From CAYYNP01 sp964472545 (GTDB lineage: Bacteria; Planctomycetota; Planctomycetia; Pirellulales; Thermoguttaceae): a stretch of 9,122 nt of DNA. Positions 1 through 6,806 of the stretch are shown piece after piece; positions within the stretch are counted from its first letter, which is position 1, and the number at the start of each line of letters is the position of its first letter. The position numbers and the translations under genes are program-made. The notes beneath the pieces were generated by a model that saw only the letters and a program-made list of their open reading frames with translations, had not been told where the DNA came from and ran no database searches. Where the stretch lies: the NCBI GenBank assembly GCA_964472545.1, contig CAYYNP010000365.1, positions 1 to 9,122 of the forward strand, given 5' to 3'.

Positions 1-53
<53 letters not shown>

Positions 54-74
54 TCGGGATTCGAGACTGGGTGG

Positions 75-137
75 CCCGGCCACTCTTGCGGGGAAGGCGT
101 CGCCATTGGACGGGCCGTTTTCGCAAGAGTGTCCGGG
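75..137. repeat. Imperfect inverted repeat with 31-nt loop
   Basis: Bases 75-90 (CCCGGCCACTCTTGCG) match the reverse complement of 122-137 at 15 of 16 positions, with 31 bases between the arms (91-121). Transcribed RNA could fold into a long hairpin. No T-tract follows the right arm, so a classical Rho-independent terminator is not indicated. It resembles in scale the two other paired inverted repeats in the window (1067-1145 and 8948-9031), although these arms lack an obvious internal palindrome. Confidence 0.6.
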
Positions 138-410
138 GGGCGAAGCCACAAGAGAATCGGTGCGGGGAAGAGACCTCATCGGCTGAGCCCCCCGGCACTT
201 TCCGGCTTCGCGAAAGGGACAGGAACCTCATTCCCGATCTGAAGGCCACGTGTCCACAGAGTTTCAACTTCTCTGCAAGGGCTACGTGGGGCCGTGATGC
301 GGGTGAAGAAGGTCCCAGTCCCCCAAACGTGGCGACCTCGAATGCCCACGTGGCGGCGCCGGGGGCCATGAGCTAAACTGAACGTACTGTCCGCATGAAC
401 CCCCAGCTTG

Positions 411-416
411 CAGGAG
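411..416 (+). promoter_or_regulatory. Ribosome binding site deciding the DUF1080 start
   Basis: CAGGAG lies six bases before the ATG at 423, an ideal Shine-Dalgarno distance. An upstream in-frame TTG at 408 overlaps this site and would place five unlikely residues (MQECP) before a normal signal peptide. The ATG at 423 is therefore the start. Confidence 0.75.
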
Positions 417-422
417 TGTCCG

Positions 423-1049
423 ATGAAGGGTCTGAAAACGTCGATGGTCGGTCTGGTATTGGTCGCGTTTGGTGTGCTCGGCGGCGTCGCCGCGGCGGCC
501 GACAAGCAGCCGCAGTGGAAGCCGCTGATGGACGGCAAGACGCTCGACGGCTGGCACGCGGTGGGCGACGGCAAGTGGACCGTCGACGAAGGGGCCTTCG
601 TTGGCCAGGCCGACAACGAACGGCTCTACGGCCTGCTGGTCAGCGACGCGCAGTTCGGCGACTTCACCGTGCGGCTGAAGTTCAAGTGCCTCTCCGGCGA
701 CAGCGGTTTCTACATCCGTACCATCATCAAGGAGCCCGAGAAGGCCAACGGCCTGCAAGTCCAGGTCGGCCGCACGGGCAGCGGCGTGGGCGGTATCTAC
801 GAGAGCTACGGCCGGGCCTGGCTCGACAAGACCTCGGTCGAAGAGGAGAAGACCTTCCTCAAAGACGACCAGTGGAACACGATGACCATTGAGGCCCGCG
901 GCGGCAACGTGGTGGTCGAAGTCAACGGCGTGAAGACCGCCGAACTGAAAGACGACCCCAGCCGCGCCGAAGGCCACTTCGCCCTGCAAATGCACGCCGG
1001 CTGCGTGATGCGGGTGATGTTCAAGGAGATCGAGATGCTGGTTGAGTAA
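423..1049 (+). CDS. Secreted DUF1080 (3-keto-disaccharide hydrolase-like) protein
   Basis: A 208-residue protein starting at the ATG behind a strong ribosome binding site. Residues 1-26 form a Sec signal peptide: Lys near the N-terminus, a hydrophobic core (VGLVLVAFGVLGG) and an Ala-rich cleavage site before D27. The rest is a single concanavalin-like beta-sandwich domain of the DUF1080 / 3-keto-disaccharide hydrolase family (PF06439). Visible family features are the entry motif LMDGKTLDGWH (35-45), GDSGFYIRT (92-100), GLQVQV (110-115), a tryptophan-containing WNTMTIEARG strand near 141-150, VNGV (158-161), and a final strand pair ending FKEIEML. Some members of this large planctomycete and Bacteroidetes family cleave 3-keto-glycosides; most are untested, and substrate cannot be read from the sequence. 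The location is probably periplasmic or extracellular. It is a compact single-domain member. The next gene is on the same strand but is separated by a paired palindrome, so co-transcription is uncertain. Family assignment is firm; catalytic activity is only inferred. Confidence 0.88.
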   Translation: MKGLKTSMVGLVLVAFGVLGGVAAAADKQPQWKPLMDGKTLDGWHAVGDGKWTVDEGAFVGQADNERLYGLLVSDAQFGDFTVRLKFKCLSGDSGFYIRTIIKEPEKANGLQVQVGRTGSGVGGIYESYGRAWLDKTSVEEEKTFLKDDQWNTMTIEARGGNVVVEVNGVKTAELKDDPSRAEGHFALQMHAGCVMRVMFKEIEMLVE

Positions 1050-1066
1050 ACGGTTGGCATTCCGTC

Positions 1067-1145
1067 GTTTAGCAGCCGCCGGCACGGCGGCTCCTTCGCC
1101 AACGCTTGTTCCAACGCCAAGCCGCCGTACCGGCGGCTGCTAAAC
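1067..1145. repeat. Paired REP-like palindromes in inverted orientation (BIME-like)
   Basis: Two 26-nt arms (1067-1092 and 1120-1145) are reverse complements of each other with a single mismatch and 27 bases between them. Each arm is itself a hairpin: GCCGCCG-GCA-CGGCGGC at 1075-1091 and GCCGCCG-TAC-CGGCGGC at 1121-1137, each a perfect 7-bp stem. A GTTTAGCA tail sits on the outer side of each. This head-to-head arrangement is that of a bacterial interspersed mosaic element made of two REP units. It lies between the DUF1080 and Hsp70 genes and could stabilise the upstream mRNA 3' end or attenuate read-through. No T-tract follows. Confidence 0.85.
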
Positions 1146-1174
1146 ACCGACGTTTCAGTTAGAGGTACTCGGCC

Positions 1175-4100
1175 GTGACCCCCGGCAAGACGCCCCAAGA
1201 CACTCCTCCCCGTTACGTCGTCGGCATCGACCTGGGTACGACCAACTCGGCTGTGACGTATGTCGACACGTCGAAGTCGCCGTGGCGGGTGCAGACCTTT
1301 GCCGTGCCGCAGTTGGTGGCCCCGGGGCAGGTCGAGCGGCGGGAAACGCTGCCGTCGTTTCACTATCAGCCGGCCGCCGACGAACTGGCCGAAGGGGCCC
1401 TGGCGCTGCCGTGGAGCGACGCGGAGCCGCGGACCGCGGTGGGGTTCTTCGCACGCGACCACGGGGCGATGGTGCCCGGGCGGTTGATCGCGTCGGTCAA
1501 GTCGTGGCTGTGTCATTCGGGCGTCGATCGCACGGCCGATCTGCTGCCGTGGCAGGGCGCGGCCGACGTCGATCGACTCTCGCCGGTCGAGGCCAGTGCC
1601 CGCTATCTGCAGCAGATGGCCGACGCCTGGGACGCCAAGTTCTCTGCGCACCCGATGAGCGAACAGGACGTCGTGCTCACGCTGCCGGCCTCGTTCGACG
1701 AGGTCGCCCGCGAGTTGACCGTCAAGGCGGCGGCCCGGGCCGGCTTACGGCGGGTGGTGTTGATCGAAGAGCCCCAGGCCGCGTTCTACGCCTGGCTCGA
1801 CCGACACGCCGACGACTGGGAGCAGATCGTGCGGCCCGGGCAGAAGATCCTGGTTTGCGACATCGGCGGGGGAACGTCGGACTTCACGCTAATCCGCGTG
1901 CGGCGGGGCGACGGCGGCAAGGTGCAGTTTCATCGCGTGGCGGTGGGCGATCATCTAATCCTTGGCGGGGATAATCTCGATTTGGCACTGGCGCGGCATA
2001 TTGAGGCGCGGCTGACGGGAGGTGACACGGGCGAAGAGCGGGAAGAGGGCGACGATGCAGCCGGTGACAGAGGCAACGTGGAAGATAGTGCCCCCTCACC
2101 CCAACCCTCTCCCGGTGGGAGAGGGAGTGGTGTCGACTCACCCCGGCCCTCTCCCGGAGGGAGAGGGGGGCTTTCGCCGCGGGAGTGGGCGGTGTTGGTG
2201 CGGAGTTGTCGGCAGGTGAAGGAGACGCTGTTGGGGGACGATGCGCCCGATCGGCTGACGGTGAATCTGCCGTCGTCCGGCGCGCGGCTGATCGGCGGCG
2301 GGCGCCAGGTCGAGGTGACGCGGGCGGAGGTGGAGCAGGTCCTGCTCGACGGTTTCTTTCCCGACGTCGGCCTCGAAGAGAAGCCGCAAAGCCGCCGGTC
2401 GGGCTTTCAGGAATTCGGGCTGCCGTACGCGCCCGATCCGGCCATCACGCGTTGTCTGGCGGCGTTTCTGACGGCCCATCGTCACGTAGCGCTGGACGAC
2501 GTCGAGCCGGCCGACGTGCCGGCCGATCACGATCCGGCACGGCCCGATATCGTGTTGTTCAACGGCGGGTTGTTCGCCTCGGGCGTGCTGCGGGATCGGT
2601 TGCTGGATGTGTTGGGGGGGTGGTTCACTCCACCTTCAACCGCGAGAGAAGACGGTTGGGCGCCGTTGGTGCTGGAGAACGAGCGGCTCGATCTGGCCGT
2701 GGCGCGCGGGGCGGCGTATTACGGCATGGTACGGCGCGGCAAGGGCGTGCGGATTGCGGCCGGGTTGGCGCGGACGTACTACATCGGCGTCGACAGCGGG
2801 GCCTCAGAAACGGACGGCGGGCCAACTCGCCCGTCGGCCGTCTGTCTCGTGCCCGCCGGCGTTGAGCCGGGCCACGACGTCGAGATGACCGAGCGAGCCT
2901 TCCGGCTGCGGATCTCCGAGCCGGTCGAATTCCCGTTGTACGTCTCCAGTACGCGTCTGACCGACAAGCCCGGAGAGATCGTGGCGGTGGATCGCGAGCA
3001 GATGACTTCACTGCCGCCGATTCGCACCGTGCTGCACACCCGCAAGAAGAGCGAGACGGGCACGATCTCGGTCAACCTCCACGCCAAACTGACAGAAATC
3101 GGCACGCTCGACCTTTGGTGCGCCGAAGCTTCTGGCCGCCGAAGTTGGCGGCTACAGTTCGACGTCCGCTCGGCCACCCAAACCGACGTGACCGCCCACG
3201 AGTCCGACGCTGAATCGGAGGGCGTCGTCGACGAGGCCGTTTGGCAGCCGTGCGCCGACTTGATCCACGGCACTTTCGGCCCCGACGGAAAAGAGCGGCC
3301 TTCAAAACTCGTCAAACGCCTTGCCAGAAGAATCGGCAGCAGCCGCAATCGCTGGCCGGCGTCGCTGTTGCGCCGGATTTGGGAGTCCTTGATGGACCTG
3401 GAAACCGGTCGCCGGCACAGCCAGGCCCACGAGTCGAGATGGCTGAACCTCATCGGGTTCTCGCTACGGCCGGGCTATGGGCTGGCCGTCGACGACTGGC
3501 GCGTCGCACAGACCTGGGCCACCGTGCAAGGCAAGATCGTCCATCCCGGCGCCGCCACCTGGGCCGAGGGGTGGATCCTCTGGCGTCGAATCGGCGGGGG
3601 ATTGGCCGCCGGTCAGCAACAGGCGCTGGCCGAGCCGCTGCTGGGGCCCATCCACGGGCTGCATCGCCAACTGACCACCGGCAAGCGGAAGGGCGGCGAT
3701 TTCACGTTCTCCTCGAACGAGACGGCCGAGATCTGGCGATTGCTGGGGTCGCTGGAGTTGCTCTCGGTGAGCACCAAAATCGAACTCGGCCGCGTGCTTC
3801 TGGACCTCTTGCCCAAGCGTAAGATGGAAGCGGTCCGTCCGGCGATCGGCTGGGCCCTGGGCCGGATCGGCGCCAGGCAGCCCAGCTACGGTCCGCTCAA
3901 TACGGTGGTGCCCGTCGATGAGGTGGCTGCATGGCTGCCGAGAATGATGAAGCTGTACGGCGACGACCCGATGGGCCGGCTGGCCGCGATGCAGATGGCC
4001 CGGCGAACCGATGATCGCTATCGCGACGTTCCGGAGAAACTCCGTCGACAGGTCGTCGAGTGGCTCGATCTCCACGAGGCACCCGCGCACTTCATCGAAT

Positions 4101-4186
4101 TGGTCCGCGATGGCGGCCGACTGGATAACGAGGAACAAGGATTGGTCTTTGGCGAGTCGCTTCCGGCAGGTCTACAGATGATGTAG
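1175..4186 (+). CDS. Hsp70-family (DnaK-like) protein, long atypical form
   Basis: A 1003-residue protein from a GTG start, with AGAGG nine bases upstream. The N-terminal half is an Hsp70/actin-fold ATPase: phosphate-1 loop GIDLGTTNS (17-25), a LTLPASFDEVARELT segment (168-182), connect-like IEEPQAAFYAW (197-207), phosphate-2 loop VCDIGGGTSDFTLI (227-240), GGDNLDLAL (264-272), and adenosine motif DIVLFNGGLFASG (458-470) followed by AVARGAAYYG. Residues about 541-670 resemble a degenerate substrate-binding beta domain. The last roughly 330 residues, probably helical, match my memory of the DUF3731 extension of this Hsp70 subfamily (not verified). Canonical DnaK is about 640 residues. Residues 282-306 are acidic and 307-332 (PSPQPSPGGRG, then PRPSPGGRGG) are translated tandem REP-like repeats, so about 50 residues are inserted within lobe II. 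The role is presumably ATP-dependent chaperoning in the cytoplasm; clients are unknown, and no DnaJ or GrpE gene is adjacent. The frame is intact throughout. Confidence 0.9.
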   Translation: MTPGKTPQDTPPRYVVGIDLGTTNSAVTYVDTSKSPWRVQTFAVPQLVAPGQVERRETLPSFHYQPAADELAEGALALPWSDAEPRTAVGFFARDHGAMVPGRLIASVKSWLCHSGVDRTADLLPWQGAADVDRLSPVEASARYLQQMADAWDAKFSAHPMSEQDVVLTLPASFDEVARELTVKAAARAGLRRVVLIEEPQAAFYAWLDRHADDWEQIVRPGQKILVCDIGGGTSDFTLIRVRRGDGGKVQFHRVAVGDHLILGGDNLDLALARHIEARLTGGDTGEEREEGDDAAGDRGNVEDSAPSPQPSPGGRGSGVDSPRPSPGGRGGLSPREWAVLVRSCRQVKETLLGDDAPDRLTVNLPSSGARLIGGGRQVEVTRAEVEQVLLDGFFPDVGLEEKPQSRRSGFQEFGLPYAPDPAITRCLAAFLTAHRHVALDDVEPADVPADHDPARPDIVLFNGGLFASGVLRDRLLDVLGGWFTPPSTAREDGWAPLVLENERLDLAVARGAAYYGMVRRGKGVRIAAGLARTYYIGVDSGASETDGGPTRPSAVCLVPAGVEPGHDVEMTERAFRLRISEPVEFPLYVSSTRLTDKPGEIVAVDREQMTSLPPIRTVLHTRKKSETGTISVNLHAKLTEIGTLDLWCAEASGRRSWRLQFDVRSATQTDVTAHESDAESEGVVDEAVWQPCADLIHGTFGPDGKERPSKLVKRLARRIGSSRNRWPASLLRRIWESLMDLETGRRHSQAHESRWLNLIGFSLRPGYGLAVDDWRVAQTWATVQGKIVHPGAATWAEGWILWRRIGGGLAAGQQQALAEPLLGPIHGLHRQLTTGKRKGGDFTFSSNETAEIWRLLGSLELLSVSTKIELGRVLLDLLPKRKMEAVRPAIGWALGRIGARQPSYGPLNTVVPVDEVAAWLPRMMKLYGDDPMGRLAAMQMARRTDDRYRDVPEKLRRQVVEWLDLHEAPAHFIELVRDGGRLDNEEQGLVFGESLPAGLQMM
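2093..2170. repeat. Two tandem REP-like palindromes inside the Hsp70 gene
   Basis: Two near-identical units of about 35 bases (2093-2127 and 2137-2170) each contain a perfect 9-bp hairpin, CCCTCTCCC-N3-GGGAGAGGG (2105-2125 and 2147-2167, loops GGT and GGA). The flank CTCACCCC precedes both. This word is familiar as an interspersed repeat between genes in many bacteria. Here it is read in frame as PSPQPSPGGRG and SPRPSPGGRGG (Hsp70 residues 307-332). The repeat is directly visible; its mobility is inferred. Confidence 0.85.
3134..3153. repeat. Possible REP-like palindrome within the Hsp70 gene
   Basis: GCCGCC (3135-3140) and GGCGGC (3147-3152) form a 6-bp stem around GAAGTT. The stem resembles the GC stems of the paired element at 1067-1145. 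It encodes part of SGRRSWRLQF, a place where homologues as I remember them have a similar Arg-Trp-Arg-Leu string. It may therefore be chance in a GC-rich gene rather than an inserted repeat. Confidence 0.3.
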
Positions 4187-4670
4187 GCCCGAAACAGCAA
4201 TCGGGGCATAGGCGATCCAGGATTAAAGGGCAAGGTGAGTTGCCTTGGGGCTGTGCGCAGTGTACGTATTCCTTGCGGCACCAGGCAAGAATGGCCGTCG
4301 CCGGATTTCTGTAATTCTTGGGTAAATAGATGCTTGCGCATTAGGCTGACTCGATACCATAAAAGCCGGCGAAATCTCCCATTTCTACCCGCACGGAGGG
4401 GCCGCTTTTCGTAGCAGACGGTCATATATTGGCCGTGACAGGCTGTGCAAGTGGCGTTACAATCCGCTACCACCTTCGCTATCGTTCTGGTCGAACGTTG
4501 GCCGCGGTTTCCCAACGGACTGGGTGCTCTTCTGCGGCGGCTTGCAGAAACCTGCGATAACTGCTATGCAAAAAGTCTCACCCTGTGCGATGGCTGTCGG
4601 CTTGCGTTCGCCTTTGAGGCGTGCGGTGTCGTCGGAGTATTGGCCACCGGCATCAGCTTGAGAGAGGTAC
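4187..4670. other. Lower-GC intergenic region with promoter and ~200-nt leader
   Basis: About 480 bases between Hsp70 and the E1 gene with no supported gene. Its composition is close to 50% GC in places (about 48% over 4321-4380 by count), clearly below the neighbouring coding DNA. Just after Hsp70 there is a weak 5-bp hairpin (CAAGG/CCTTG near 4230-4246) without a T-tract, so no clear terminator. The good promoter at 4435-4463 leaves a leader of roughly 200 bases before the E1 start. I checked the leader for a TPP riboswitch and for tRNA-like folds and saw neither. An open frame from 4445 to 4858 overlaps the E1 start and has no recognisable product. Confidence 0.55.
4435..4463 (+). promoter_or_regulatory. 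Sigma70-type promoter for the E1 / lipoyl-KASIII operon
   Basis: A -35 box GTGACA (4435-4440, five of six to TTGACA) is separated by exactly 17 bases from a -10 box TACAAT (4458-4463, five of six to TATAAT). Transcription would start near 4470, about 200 bases before the E1 start codon. It is the best two-box match I found in the spacer upstream of the operon. Inferred from consensus only. Confidence 0.6.
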
Positions 4671-6806
4671 GTGGAAGTGGCGTCCCATACGGATATCCAA
4701 TCGGCCGGAGTCACCCCGGCCAACCGACATATACACGTTTCGCGAACGGCCACGCCGGAGACGCGCCCCGATCCCGGCGGAGGGCCGGCCGTGTTGCGGA
4801 TCGATCCGGCGCACACGCTGCCGGGAGTCGTCCGATTCCCCCGGCGGCTGGGGCGTGAGGAGTTCCTTGCCGCCGGCTACCCTCTGATGTTCCTCTCGCG
4901 GCGGCTGGAGGAGCGGCTGCTGGAGTTGTACCGCAAGGGCTACGTCAAAGGCACCGTGACGATCAGCGCCGGCAACGAGGGCACGGCGTTGGGGATGGCG
5001 ATGCCTCTGCGGCCCGGCCGCGACGTGGTGGCCGTGTTGCACCGCGATTTCACCTCCCATCTGTTGCTCGGGGCGACGCCCTACCAACTCGTCTGCCAGT
5101 ACTTAGGCAACGCGGAAAGCCCCACGCACGGCCGGGAGGGCAACTGCCACCACGGCAACGCCGCCACGCGCCGCTTCCCGATGATCAGCCACCTCGGCAA
5201 GATGCTCAGCCCCGTGGTCGGCGGTACCTGGGCCGCGCGGCAGCAGGGCGAGGACGTCTTCGGGTTGGCCGTGATCGGCGACGGCGGCAGCAGCACCGGC
5301 GAGTTTCACGAGTCGCTGAACCTGGCTTCCGTGTTGAAGGTCCCCGTGCTGTTTGTGGTCGAGAACAACCATTACTCGTTTTCCACGCCCACCAGCGCCC
5401 AGTACAACTGCAAGCAGCTTTCCGACCGTGCCGCCGGTTACGGCGTCGCGGGCAGTACGATCGACGGTACGGATCCCTGGACGGTCTACTCGGCCGTCTG
5501 CGACGCGCTGGAGGCGATGCACGACAATCCGGCCCCGGTGCTCCTCGAGTGCATGAGCCTGCGGTTGCACGGCCACGCCGCCTACGACAAGGCGGAATAC
5601 GTGACCAAGGAGCAGATGCAGCAGTGGCAAGAGCAAGACCCGTTGCCCGCCACGCGACAGAAGGTCATCGAACTCTGCGGAATGACGGACCAGAGCGTAT
5701 CGCAACTCGAAAAGGACGTCGAAGAAGAGATCAACGAGACGATTGCAAAGGCCCTGAAGGTTGCAAGGCCTTACGCCAAGACACATCGTTTCGACGTCTA
5801 CGCCAACTCGTCGCCGTTGGCCGTGAAGCCCTACAAGGCGGCCAAGGCGAAGAACGGCGACGCCGTGCGGCGTGCCCTGGACTTCATCCTCTCACACGAA
5901 TCGGACGCGTTTCTGGCGGGGCTCGACGTGGGCCAGTACGGCTCGGCCTTCAAGACCTGCAAGGGATTGATCGACCGGCACGGAGCGGATCGGGTCATCG
6001 ACTTGCCGATCTGCGAGCCCGGCACCGTGGGGTTTGCGCTGGGAGCGTCGCAAGCCGGCGGACGCCCGATCGTCGAGTTCCAGTTCGCCGATTTCTCGAC
6101 CGAGGCGGTCACCCAATTGGGTCTCAACGCCGGCACCTGGTACTTTCGCGCGGGCACGGCCGCGCCGATGCTGCTGCGGCTGCCCTGTGGCGGCGGGCTG
6201 ACGATGGGCGCATTCCACAGCGGCGAGTTCGAGGGCCTTTGGACCCGCTTCCCGGGCATCAAGCTACTCTACCCGGCCACGCCCCAGGAGACGTTCGAGG
6301 CCCTGGTCGCCGGGTTCTACGACAGCAACCCGTGTCTGGTACTGGAGCACAAGCTGCTCTACTGGAGCAAGGTCGGGCCGATCGATTTCGACGGCAATCT
6401 CGAGGCCGTTTGGCGTCCGCGGCGTTACTGCGAAGGATCGGAGTTGACGCTGGTCACTTTCGGCGCGATGGTCCACGAGTCGCTGGCCGCGGTGAAATCC
6501 TCCGGCCGGTCGGTCGAGGTCTGGAATCCGTTCGTCTTGCAGCCGATGGACTTGGGGCCGATCCTCGCGTCGATCGAGCGGACCGGGCGGCTGTTGGTGG
6601 TCCAGGAAGCCACCGCCACGGCGGGGTTGGGAGATCGCGTGATTTCGCTTTCCGTGCAACGGCGCGGCGCCGCCTTGAAATGCCCACCGAAGTTGATCGC
6701 CGCACCGGACGTCCCGGTGCCGTTTGCACCTGAGTTGGAACTGCACTGCCGGCCCAACGCCGAGAAGATCGCGTCGGGCATCGAGAGAATCATCCGGGGA
6801 ACATGA
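4671..6806 (+). CDS. Fused alpha/beta E1 of a ThDP-dependent 2-oxoacid dehydrogenase
   Basis: A 711-residue protein joining E1-alpha (about 50-370) and E1-beta (about 395-711), usually two polypeptides. E1 decarboxylates a 2-oxoacid on thiamine diphosphate and acylates a lipoyl domain. The alpha half has the ThDP/Mg motif GDGGSSTGEF...VENN (203-233), AGNEGTALG (100-108), GREGNCHHGN (154-163) and a phospho-loop-like LHGHAAYD (299-306). The beta half has ICEPGTVGFALGAS (447-460), VEFQFADF (468-475), CGGGLTMGAFHSGEF (506-520, conserved His516) and LEHKLLY. Its alignment is like branched-chain or pyruvate E1-beta. Residue 418 is Leu in GLDVGQYGSAF, where the family has the catalytic Glu of GEDVG. 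The start may be GTG 4671 or GTG 4677; the latter is better spaced (nine bases) from AGAGAGG at 4661-4667. The first ~48 residues are Pro-rich and unconserved, so GTG 4791 is also possible. It overlaps the next gene by four bases (ATGA). Substrate is undetermined. Confidence 0.88.
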   Translation: MEVASHTDIQSAGVTPANRHIHVSRTATPETRPDPGGGPAVLRIDPAHTLPGVVRFPRRLGREEFLAAGYPLMFLSRRLEERLLELYRKGYVKGTVTISAGNEGTALGMAMPLRPGRDVVAVLHRDFTSHLLLGATPYQLVCQYLGNAESPTHGREGNCHHGNAATRRFPMISHLGKMLSPVVGGTWAARQQGEDVFGLAVIGDGGSSTGEFHESLNLASVLKVPVLFVVENNHYSFSTPTSAQYNCKQLSDRAAGYGVAGSTIDGTDPWTVYSAVCDALEAMHDNPAPVLLECMSLRLHGHAAYDKAEYVTKEQMQQWQEQDPLPATRQKVIELCGMTDQSVSQLEKDVEEEINETIAKALKVARPYAKTHRFDVYANSSPLAVKPYKAAKAKNGDAVRRALDFILSHESDAFLAGLDVGQYGSAFKTCKGLIDRHGADRVIDLPICEPGTVGFALGASQAGGRPIVEFQFADFSTEAVTQLGLNAGTWYFRAGTAAPMLLRLPCGGGLTMGAFHSGEFEGLWTRFPGIKLLYPATPQETFEALVAGFYDSNPCLVLEHKLLYWSKVGPIDFDGNLEAVWRPRRYCEGSELTLVTFGAMVHESLAAVKSSGRSVEVWNPFVLQPMDLGPILASIERTGRLLVVQEATATAGLGDRVISLSVQRRGAALKCPPKLIAAPDVPVPFAPELELHCRPNAEKIASGIERIIRGT

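Noticed and set aside
71..376. Open frame of 101 codons on the plus strand before the DUF1080 gene
   Set aside because: Arg/Pro-rich translation, no ribosome binding site, no recognisable motif, and it crosses the inverted repeat at 75-137. It looks like a chance frame in GC-rich DNA.
282..1085. Long minus-strand frame of 267 codons opposite the DUF1080 gene
   Set aside because: It is the antisense shadow of a clear signal-peptide-bearing DUF1080 protein; its Ala/Val/His/Leu-rich composition is what GC-rich antisense frames give.
4471..4670. TPP (THI-box) riboswitch in the leader of the thiamine-dependent E1 gene
   Set aside because: A segment near 4549-4575 (AAACCTGCGATAACTGC) faintly recalls the conserved 3' part, but the CTGAGA motif and the full ACCTGATCTGG-like core are absent.
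4445..4858. Open frame with Cys pairs (ETCDNCYAKSLTLCDGC) upstream of and overlapping E1
   Set aside because: The CxxC-like pairs hint at a zinc ribbon, but the frame runs 180 bases into the E1 gene, ends in low-complexity Arg/Pro sequence and has no convincing start site.
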